Origin: Coniochaeta sp. PMI_546
Lineage: Eukaryota > Ascomycota > Sordariomycetes > Coniochaetales > Coniochaetaceae
NCBI GenBank assembly: GCA_021432605.1
Contig: MU271143.1
Location: forward strand, 257,277 to 321,276
Length of the DNA stretch: 64,000 bases
Direction of reading: 5' to 3'
In this document: positions 55,798 through 64,000 of the stretch, one piece after another
How the letters are laid out: each line of letters opens with the position of its first letter
Position numbering within the stretch: position 1 is the stretch's first letter
Notes under the pieces: model-generated
Database searches by the model: none
Seen by the model: the letters and a program-made list of their open reading frames with translations, nothing else
What the model was told of the DNA's origin: nothing
Position numbers and translations under genes: made by a program

Positions 55798-57247
55798 TCA
55801 GCATAATCTTACACCTGCACGTCGGGGCAGGGCCACTTCCCCTGTTCTCTCCCCATCCTCCTCCACCTCTTTCAGATGGTACTCCTCCGTGGGCTCCGTC
55901 CCAGAATTTGTTATGGTTACCTCGATCGTCTTTCGTACCGCGGTCGCTGACATTTGTGTATCGCCAAGCTGTCCCCTTGGCGTTCCTGACTGTGCTGCCT
56001 CAATCGTACAATGATGGGCAGCCTTTGAATCTTCTGCTGAGACAGTGGTTGCCGCATAATAAAGGTCAGGTCGGAAACGCTGCATGCGGGTGGAGGAGAA
56101 TTCGCCAGTCTGAGTATAACCGGATCGAGATCGACCATGACCACGATTCCTCTGCCGCCAAGCGGGATTGCTCGGACCATTCTGAGAGAATCCGGTTTTG
56201 TAGCTCAGGAGCTGGAAAAGGGGTCGTAGGGTGGCCATAGACGCTGCGGCAATGCCGATACCTGGCTCGACCGTGCTCCATATGGCGACATCGGTGGTAG
56301 CATCTGGAAGCCAAGAGTCAGTACAACGTTAAATGACAGTATGCGTCCTAGGGAAGTCCTACAAAGAAAGTCGTCGCCGTCCATCAGAGTCCAGAGGACA
56401 GTGGAACGAAAAATGGTCGCACTACTTCCACTGTTTAGATCCCAAGTTAGAAACACTAATATGCTCCTAGAGTTGAAGTTGTTGCATTAGATGAGAAGCT
56501 TACACGGCAGCAAAGCTCAGAATAGCTGCCACCAGGATCTTGTTCTTCAATGACATTGTTAGGGACCACACAATGAAGGCGGGCAAAATGCCGAAGGTCC
56601 AATCAGCCACACAATTCAGACACGAAGCCGTGTAGGTCATGGTCATTAGGGCCTTTTCCGGTATGCAGTGTCCTTCCGCACGGGGATTCTGTTCCCAGAA
56701 GGAGGACACCGGCGAACACTGAAAGACCACCATGAAGAAATACGCGAGGCCGAATACTGCTGTCGAAACTAACAAGATACGGAGGGTCCAGATGTGTTTG
56801 GGATTGACGGCTATGCGGAGGAGGAAGAAGCCAACGGAGATTTTCAGCACAGATGTGCAACTAATGTAGAACAGCTCGCAGGCAAGCCACCACTGTCAAG
56901 GTTAGGTTCACCAAGATTCAGGGTGATGTCGGAAGGCTTACCATCAGAGCTCTGCTGTTGTTATCAGCGTCCAGATCTGCTCGATGTCTGCCAGTACCAA
57001 AGCGAACACCCAGCAGTTGGGTCGTAAGGTACGACATAAAAAGAAGCTGTTTCCTATTACTTTGTGGGCCATTGGAAGGGCTCAAGGACTGTGGAAGGCT
57101 TACCCATGTAACCAGCATCAGCCAGTCGTCGACACCAAAAGACCGTATGATCCATCCTCGGCAGAAGACTCGAAGCCCAACGGTGACAGTACACAGTACC
57201 ATAAAAAGGACGTTGACCGCAATTATCTGGCCGCTTCGATCATCCAT
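55798..57247 (-). CDS. PTH11-like G-protein-coupled receptor / rhodopsin-domain membrane protein
   Basis: Five exons: 57247-57104, 57046-56942, 56892-56504, 56430-56363, 56303-55798. Introns are 57, 49, 73 and 59 nt, and the joined frame is 404 codons (403 residues). The fungal rhodopsin domain (PF20684) is clear: VNVLFMVLCTVTVGLRVFCR, DDWLML, GTGRH followed by ALM, WWLACELFYISCTSVLKISVGFFLLRI (helix 4 region), FQCSPVSSFWEQ, the LNCVADWTFGILP helix, and DVAIWSTVEPGIGIAAASMATLRPL as the seventh helix. The C-terminal tail is polar. No CFEM domain precedes it, so it is the CFEM-less subtype. Relatives of Magnaporthe Pth11 sense surfaces, but most members have unknown ligands. Intron 1 is in frame and stop-free. 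The terminal residues may instead be spliced at 55810 (GTGTAAG) to a short exon ending near 55725. Confidence 0.87.
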
Positions 57248-59137
57248 GTTGACGAGGCCACCGTCATGTGTCAAAGGAAAAGGAGGCGGAGCTCGGAGAC
57301 TTATCCATCAGCATTTGGCGAGTGTTGCAAGGGCAAAGATATAGGGATGGTCTGGTGCTACACATGAAACCCGGGGTGTAAGTGTCCATGACACTTGCAG
57401 ACAGACAATCATGGATGGAATGGACTAACCGTAAAGATAACCATAAAGCAAGCCACATTTGGTATCGCTGCAGAAGATTGAGCAGACCTTAGCATGCAAC
57501 CGGGATCTCCTACAGGTGTGGTTACCGTTTCTCTCACATCAACACTCCTCTTCACATCGTTTCGCAACCTCGCTGCAAGACATCCTTCCCACCCTCCCTA
57601 ACAGCGCACAGGTAAATTGCAGAAGCCCTGTCTTCAGCCCCTGGCCTCACTTGGCTTCCGAGGTTTCGTCTACCGGTTCGCGTGCTACTGGCTGGTGAGT
57701 CCTGCAGTTTACCTAATGCATCGCATGTGACAAGCGATACCCGGGAAGGTGTAGCGTGCGGGGTTCAGCTGCGGACCGGATCGACCATCTCGGCTCTATC
57801 GTCTCAGATAGTCTCAACTTTAAAACTCTAACTTTTCTGAACTTCGTGAAAGGTTACAAGATACGTGTAACACTGCCTTCTTCTTCTAGTGCTCAAGTAG
57901 AATGAGAACGCCGTGCATGGTACGAAGGTGTGCACCTAGGTATAACTTTGCGTGTTGATCATGGGCAACTGACCAAACTCAGTATCACCTCAGATTTCTA
58001 GAAGTATTCTGGCCGTCTAAGCGTCTACACTACTCGCGTTACCGTCCGCTTGTTGTGTGGTCACAGTAGAATCGTGTGATCGTTTACTCCGGCTGTCTAG
58101 AGCCCAGTCCTGCGAATCAGAATCCATGACACACATGTTAAAGGCAGATGAGCGTCTGAATTAACCACACTACCATGGCTAGTTACACTTAACTTAAGAA
58201 CTAGCTTCAGTAAGGAGAAGGTCGGTCAGAATGTTTACCCGCGATGTTCATCGATATGTGTATCATCATTTCCCAAAGATTATATGAGGGGTCTCAGCAG
58301 ACTAGAGATGGCGCTAGAGACGCGATGCACACCGTTATCAGTTACTGTGGCCTGTGTGGCAATAGTCTTCAAGTTCACTCGTGCCTTGGCGCACTAAAAC
58401 TGCGTGTTCACTACCACTGTATGACACAATTGTAAGTCAAATATCCTTGTTTACAGGTGCCCTCTTTTAGTGTCTCTGCGCACAAGCCTTCTTCTGCACG
58501 CACGGTCGTTCCCTCTGTGACGTGGGCTTGTTCTCGGTGAACAATGTCTGCGGAAGCAAGCCTGTGGATTGTTGGGTTGAAGCGAGTGTCATGCCCGGTT
58601 AGACCTAGATCTCTTAATGTCCCCAGAAGCGATGTAGTTCGCTCAACTGGAATCTAAGTATGTGTACTCCGATGCAGCAGGTTGAGGTCCTGCCTCTGAG
58701 AGCCTAGTCCGGTACTTGCTTCGAATATCTGGCGATGCTGGACATCATCCTCTAATGTACTCGAGAAAGCTGGAGTCGCGTGAATTGACGTCTCCGCCTT
58801 TGCTGCCCTTGCTATGACCGGGCCGCCTCCCGATTGTCATATCTCGGCAGCGGGTATCAGCCAAGGAAATTGTCTGTACCGACTCTTATGCCAACACTAA
58901 GCTCGACGGTTCTGGAAGAGTTTCTCGAGAACAGAGAGAACTGCATACCTACGTCCCACCTCGTAATTACCAAACGACCGCAGTGAAAGGCGGTATGGCA
59001 CCGCTATAAAAGCAGGATCAGAACGAAGACCAGGGAGAAAAGCTTTTCTAAGAAGGAGGACGGAGCGTAAGCTGGTGAGATCCTTATCGTCGAGGGGAAA
59101 TGAAGAGGTCCTGTTACTAGGTAGCTATCATTCTATT

Positions 59138-59363
59138 ATTAGACTTTTAATAGTTATGTCGTCGTCTAATCGTTTAATCATATGGTTATATAATCTTTAT
59201 CTCTTAATCGTTATCTAATCGTCGTCTCTTAATCGTCGTCTCTCTTAATCGTCGTCTCTCTTAATCGTCGTCTCTNNNNNNNNNNNNNNNNNNNNNNNNN
59301 NNNNNTCTCTTAATCGTCGTCTCTCTTAATCGTCGTCTCTCTTAATCGTCGTCTCTTTTTATC
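59138..59363. repeat. 16-bp tandem repeat, degenerate at the left
   Basis: Units of CTTAATCGTCGTCTCT repeat head to tail on both sides of an assembly gap. To the left the array decays into AT-richer variants (TAATCGTTTAATCATATGG, ATCTAATCGTCG). The true length is unknown because of the gap. Confidence 0.9.
59276..59305. other. Assembly gap, 30 N
   Basis: Thirty N inside the 16-bp satellite, so the repeat was collapsed or could not be bridged. Confidence 0.97.
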
Positions 59364-60847
59364 GTATATTAAGGGAGAATCATCATCATTACTTAGGTAG
59401 GTCCTGAATAACTCAAGCATCAAAGGGCAATTGGTAAGCTGACATTAACGAAAAGCCACCCATCTATGATGTCTTCGTATTAGACCTCTGCACCGGTTTC
59501 CGGCATGCTTTGAAACGTCTGACGGTTCGAGACGCTTGACGAAGAAGGGCTTACTTGTTTCTCAATCCTCTCCGCGCTGAGATGGGTTTTGTCAACGGAC
59601 AGTAAGAATGTCACAACCTCGTATCCGATATCCGGCCTTTGCTCTCCGGTTTGACGCAACTGCATCAACACTCTTCGCCTTCCCAGCGATACAAATTCAT
59701 GAAGCTTATATCAACGCGCAGCTGCTCATGAAAACGTGGATTATCTATCCACCATGGTGATAAGGACGAGTTGCCATTAGAGGAACGGGGCATGTAGCTA
59801 CTTAAGACCCGTCAAGACTCCTACGCCACATACCATCCTATCCGGCTCATACGCCATCAAGATGACCTCATTCTAGATCGATCCTGTCACTTCAAGTCCA
59901 GCGTCACAGCATCACACTTCTGCAACTACGACGGCGTACTGCTTTCCACACTTCGGTGACGCGATTCTTTTTGTCCGCTGCTCGCAACATCGAGTCATTC
60001 AAATCACGTCCCCCTTCTTAAGTTCTGTCCACAATACGCCATGTTACTGGGAAGCCCTATAGTATTTGCCGCATTTGCTGACACCGCCTGGTCCGCAGAT
60101 GTCAAAGAATATCCCGGAGACAGAGGACGAGATTGGTGGCATGCCTAGTTTCCATATACCTCGAATTCCTAATCATAGGCGTGTCCTTAACGGACGCTCG
60201 TTGCAATAGATCTTCCATGCCACCCGCCGCGTTGTCAAAGCAGTTCTTGGAAAACCATTGTAGCTTCGTTATGTAACTCCTTCTATACGCTAAAGCATGA
60301 AGAAGGCGAGCTTCGACCACCTTGAACGAGGCATGACAACCGATAGCGAAACATACCATGAGCGTTGGTCGATCCAGAATGAGCTCCAGGATCAGCTCAG
60401 GGAGTGGCCTTGGTTGGGTGACAACATAATGACAGTGACTTTTCGACAACATACTGGTCAAAGAGACTGACAGCTACACGGCCGTGATTCTAGAGTCTCA
60501 TACAAATATAGACGAAAGCGTTCAGATGCCCGGCGGCCACCGGTGATTCGCCGGAATAGGGAGAAGAATTGAGTCAACGACTGTCTGAAGTACTACGCCT
60601 GCGCTAGTTGAATATCTGACTATAAACCAAATCTCGAATTGAACACGGAAACGCCAAGAGTGAATACATCGACTGGTTCTGGAATGAAACGGCGGCTTGA
60701 ATGTGGTGCCGACCGGAATATACAATGGTGTCACGCATGTTGACGGATGTCTAGTCAAATCAGAGGTCTCTGAGTACTGGTTAGGTGATGGTACGGAATG
60801 CGAAGCACAGGGTACTGGCTGTAGATGATCCCTCAATACGCTTCAAG

Positions 60848-61490
60848 TAAAGTAGAGATTCCTTACGCACGCTGTTTTCTAAGCGTATTTAGGCAAGGAC
60901 GCTCGCTAGCACGGCGCTATTGTAAGACCATCCCTGCCCATAGTAAAATAGGTGGTAAGCAATGCGATATCGGATTCCCACGCTTGCCACAGTCTGGTAA
61001 TAGATATCTGATGAAAACCTAGGTAGTGGAGATCGAAGCTATCACCAGAAGGAATTCCTACCCCAAGGCCATACAAAACCACAACACTCGCCGAGGCAAC
61101 CGAATCGCCCCCCACGAATGGCGCAACTCACCGCCGTCGAAACCAACACAACGAACACTGTAACGCCCCCACACCGACACCCACACGCGCGATGACCGCG
61201 AAGCCACGAAACCACAAAAGGACAACCCGCACACAAGCCAACATCGCCAACGACAAGCGGCAGATAGGCACACAGCCTACAAAACAAACCTGGCGATAGC
61301 TTCGACCTCCACTACCTAGGTTTTCATCAGATATCTATTACCAGACTGTGGCAAGCGTGGGAATCCGATATCGCATTGCTTACCACCTATTTTACTATGG
61401 GCAGGGATGGTCTTACAATAGCGCCGTGCTAGCGAGCGTCCTTGCCTAAATACGCTTAGAAAACAGCGTGCGTAAGGAATCTCTACTTTA
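60848..61490. mobile_element. Fold-back/MITE element with 201-bp inverted arms and TA flanks
   Basis: The left arm 60848-61048 and the right arm 61290-61490 are reverse complements over 201 bp with only two mismatches seen, both G-to-A when the left arm is compared with the complement of the right. The outermost bases are TA on both sides (TAAAGTAGAG...CTCTACTTTA), so a TA target duplication flanking an AAGTAGAG terminus is the natural reading, as for Tc1/mariner-type MITEs. The 241-bp centre has no transposase frame and only 15 T on the plus strand. Each arm carries the same unrelated 60-codon open frame, which is a by-product. It is non-autonomous. Confidence 0.85.
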
Positions 61491-61725
61491 TTGAGTCTTA
61501 TCTTAAACGGCTCGTTCATCTAGCCTCCTACCAAGTCCAAATCTTCCATCTTGTTCATTACTATAGGCGTCTCATATGTACCGCTTCGGTACGATTACTC
61601 CTAAGCTCAGTCAGGGTTGATACCAGGACGTACCCTTCAAAGGTAATTATCTCTCCTCTATAACCAGGGTGATTTTCCTAAACCTCAAGTCAGACACGTG
61701 TCGGCGCACGATCGGACTGAACATC
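61491..61725. other. Spacer between fold-back element and secreted gene
   Basis: 235 bp, nothing recognised. Confidence 0.5.
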
Positions 61726-62631
61726 CTAGTCCCGTTGACTGTCGGGACCAGGGTTGCAGGTTGGTGAGGCCGTCACTGTAATGACCGTCGTCGTCGTAGT
61801 GGTCGTGTACACGGTTCTGAAGGACAATTAGATTCACCTTGATCTTGGGGAGCCTATCAGTCAAGACCTACATCGTTGCAATCGCTCCAACAGTGACACT
61901 GGATAGAAGCTACGGTCAGATTACTTGCTCTCTACCAAGAGCATATCGCGGAGACACTTACGGGACAGTCGTGGTAACCGTAGCAGCGATGACGGTGACC
62001 GCGGCTACGGTCGTAGACGAAGTGATAGGTGAAATGGACGGTGCGTAGCTGCCAGAGAAACACGAGCAAGCACTCGAAACAGCCGATGCGCCGGGTTTCA
62101 GGTCCTTGATGCAGGCTAGGGATGTGGCCGGAGCCCGCTTGTAAGGGACAGCATCACAATTGCCTGGGGGACTTTGGTTAGTGATGGTACTCGTTCTCTT
62201 CACCTTCTCAGTGACGGTGATTGTTGTAGTAGGGGCTTGTATTGTAGTCGTTAGACTAGAGGCGGTGATCGTGCTGATGCTGGTCTCGGACACGGTGCTT
62301 ATACTAGTCGCTGTTGAGAACGCAGTCGAAGTTGCTGAAACTGAGCTGTGATGTGTCTGTCAATACTGTTTGTGTTCATGTCCATTTCCGTCTATCAAGA
62401 CTGGCGAGACATATTGACTTACGCGGTCGGCGACACAGTCACCCAGACTGTTGGAACCGTAGGGAAGATGCCGACCGAGGAGCTACAGAATGGGACTGCC
62501 AAGCTCGGCGTGCCGATCAGGCATCTCAAGAGGTTGTCGTGGGGGCATACTCTCTTCTCGAGGCCGAGGTGCTCAGGAAGAGCAGATACCACGGTGATGC
62601 CTGCAAGAGCGATCGGGAGGGCCTTCATCAT
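61726..62631 (-). CDS. Secreted Ser/Thr-rich fungal protein
   Basis: Three exons, 62631-62423, 62345-61962 and 61816-61726, introns of 77 and 145 nt (GTAAGT/CAG and GTAAGT/CAG). The joined frame is exactly 228 codons (227 residues). The signal peptide is MMKALPIALAGITVVSALP. It is followed by a small Cys segment (CPHDNLLRCLIG, FCSSS) typical of fungal wall-associated proteins with a C-x-x-DN-x-x-R start. A Ser/Thr-rich linker (ATSTAFSTATSIST, TTTIQAPTTTITVT) and a second Cys group follow (CDAVPYKRAP, ACIKDLKPGAS, SSACSCF), then another Thr-rich stretch and a short end with PTCNPGPDS. The linkers are likely O-glycosylated. No catalytic domain. The layout is what usually precedes a carbohydrate-binding module in such proteins, and the neighbouring gene carries one. 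The second intron is long for this window, so exon 3 is the weaker part. Confidence 0.66.
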
Positions 62632-63480
62632 GATTTGGGATTTGATTCAGCAGAGTATTCAACGAGTTCAAGCCAGAGATACCTTGGACTTTCTCACGAT
62701 GTCCTGTGACTAAAGGACTGAACACCCGGCGAATGACGTTCTGCCATCCGACACTATTTACGCTAGTTTCCCGATTCGGCAACTGGCGCATTGTGATTGG
62801 TGAACAATATCGTCTCCGGCCTGTGGGGTCGCTCGAATCGATATTAGGTGCTAGTGAGGACACTATTTGGCGCTGCAGCCTGCAGTTCGAATGGTCAGGC
62901 AGCTAAAGCAAACTGTGTTGAGGCGGTCTCTCCGAAAGCCCGCTCGGCCGAACGATCGAAGAAGAGCCCGTTGTTGAGGATGGGAAGGAGGCGATTCCGG
63001 TCGAGGGAAGTCGAATGCGGAGAGTGCACTGCTTGCTCCTGCCTGCCTTCGGCTGCTTATGAAGCAAGATCTGGAGACACCGCGGTACTTATTGGACGCT
63101 CACGTGACAATCACACCTCAATCCCAGGGCATCGAAAACTTCGGATGTAAGTGCGTACGATGGTCATCGCATTGACTTGAAAGGATTGAACCTGAAGAAG
63201 TAATACCATCAGGCAGGCATCCTTAACGAACTGACGTATATTATGTGAATCGAAAAATAAATAATAGAATATTAAGCCAATTCGTCAAGTGTCAGTCACA
63301 TCATCGCTGTTGACCTAAATGGTTGCCCAACCTGTCATGCCCAAATCGCCTTCTATCCCAATCCGCCCGTCGTCCAATCGCCTGTTTATCCTAAACATCT
63401 AAAATCGCATATGATAATGAGTGTGAAAGAAGGCGGGGATTTTTCTTCCCCCGCTAGAAAGGAGCTCAAAGTAGCGTCTC
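62632..63480. other. Intergenic between two secreted-protein genes
   Basis: Promoter of the 61.7-62.6 kb gene and 3' UTR of the last gene. 63.22-63.28 kb is AT-rich. No gene seen. Confidence 0.45.
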
Positions 63481-64000
63481 TTAACCAACAGTGACGAAGT
63501 CAAGATAGCCTCTGATGCCGGAAACAATGGTGGAACAATAGATCTCAGCGCTGATCGTAGCACTTGTGCCAGTGACGGGGCCCGTGACTTCATAAGCCAC
63601 ATATTCAGAACTGAGAGAAATCGTGCTGGAGCATGTAGTGCCAATGCACAGCCTGAGGAAGCATCCATTGGATGCGTTATCTTCAGCCCAAGCTGTGAGG
63701 GTGAGAGACGAGGTGCCAGGGCATAGCGTGATGGTCTGCGCAAGTTTGTTGCGGCTGGAGCTTGTACCAGCAGTCACACGAACCTGGTGGCTTCCCTGTA
63801 CAGGAGCGTAACCACCTGTGTCGGTACCGATGACGGCAACGGCGCCTCCGGAACCTGTGGTGACCGTCCAGTCAGGAACGCCGGTGCCTGTCGACTCGAA
63901 GCCATAGTTCTTGACATAGTTGCATGCAGCCGTGGCACTTTCAAACAAATATTAGCACAGTGAAAATAGTACGAGCGAGGACGGTTACTTACGTTGCCGT
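63481..64000 (-). CDS. Secreted protein with C-terminal CBM4/9-like module (partial)
   Basis: Truncated by the window edge. The last exon 63937-63481 (152 complete codons) joins through a 55-nt intron (63992-63938, GTAAGT...GAAAG) to the last 8 bases of an earlier exon at 63993-64000. The module reads ATAACNYVKNYGFES, then VPDWTVTTGSGGAVAV, GSHQVRVTAG, KLAQTITLCPGTSSLTLTAW, and four more Cys and strands to GIRGYLDFVTVG. The N-G-F-E-x(n)-P-x-W-x-V-x-S/G opening, with Cys pairs, is the pattern of fungal CBM4/9-like jelly-roll modules. The N-terminal part outside this window would show whether it also has the Thr-rich linker of its neighbour. Confidence 0.75.

Larger units (their letters stand above)
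57248..60847. other. Gene-poor, repeat-bearing region
   Basis: No gene supported. Short frames near 57.5 kb (plus) and 60.1-60.5 kb (minus) match nothing. The satellite at 59.14-59.36 kb is listed separately. The region leads into the fold-back element, and the loss of genes plus repeats suggests a transposon-rich or subtelomere-like zone; that is inference. Confidence 0.45.

Noticed and set aside
59138-59363. CRISPR-like repetition
   Set aside because: Units are directly adjacent with no unique spacers and the host is a eukaryote. It is a minisatellite.
60825-61022. Small Arg/Lys/Cys-rich protein present twice (also 61316-61519, minus)
   Set aside because: The two frames are identical only because they lie in the inverted arms of the fold-back element.

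Overview
This window looks like nuclear DNA of a filamentous ascomycete (Pezizomycotina, most likely a Sordariomycete). Genes are interrupted by short introns of about 50-80 nt with GTRWGY-type donors, CTRAC branch sites and YAG acceptors. The set includes a fused HisH-HisF imidazole-glycerol-phosphate synthase, a PTH11-like receptor, a TmpA-type membrane flavoprotein, a fungal acetate transporter and an S28 prolyl endopeptidase. Nineteen protein-coding loci and one intron-containing tRNA-Thr can be supported. Intergenic distances are often 1-4 kb and mostly hold nothing I can recognise. One 30-N assembly gap lies inside a tandem repeat near 59.3 kb.

Layout: 1-9.8 kb has a single fungal-specific membrane-anchored gene in long non-coding DNA, plus a perfect 78-bp tandem duplication beside a poly-T tract. 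9.8-26 kb carries a Gln-rich protein, the TmpA-like flavoprotein, a seven-exon S28 peptidase, a three-exon complex I subunit (NDUFB7/B18) and a ClC chloride transporter. 26-29 kb is empty and AT-rich. 29-44 kb is the housekeeping core: the Dug1 glutathione-degrading dipeptidase, an acetate transporter, a Vps62 protein, a TFIIIC tau55-type subunit diverging from HIS7 across a promoter with a perfect TGACTCA site, ornithine decarboxylase antizyme in two overlapping frames, and a Yippee zinc protein. 45-57 kb is a nutrition and secretion segment: an MFS transporter, an unknown zinc-ribbon-like protein, a nine-exon GH43 exo-beta-1,3-galactanase, tRNA-Thr(CGU), a methionine-type permease, a small secreted protein and a PTH11-like receptor. 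57-64 kb is repeat-rich and gene-poor, with a 16-bp satellite, a 643-bp fold-back element, and two secreted Ser/Thr-rich or carbohydrate-binding-module genes, the last cut by the window edge.

The most informative signal is the antizyme locus (40049-41057, minus strand). A 57-codon first frame ends at TCC-TGA and the conserved antizyme domain continues in the +1 frame, so the gene should be read only by programmed +1 frameshifting, the polyamine feedback sensor. The second is the TA-flanked fold-back element with 201-bp near-perfect inverted arms. No operon-like or defence system, CRISPR array or complete secondary-metabolite cluster is visible.
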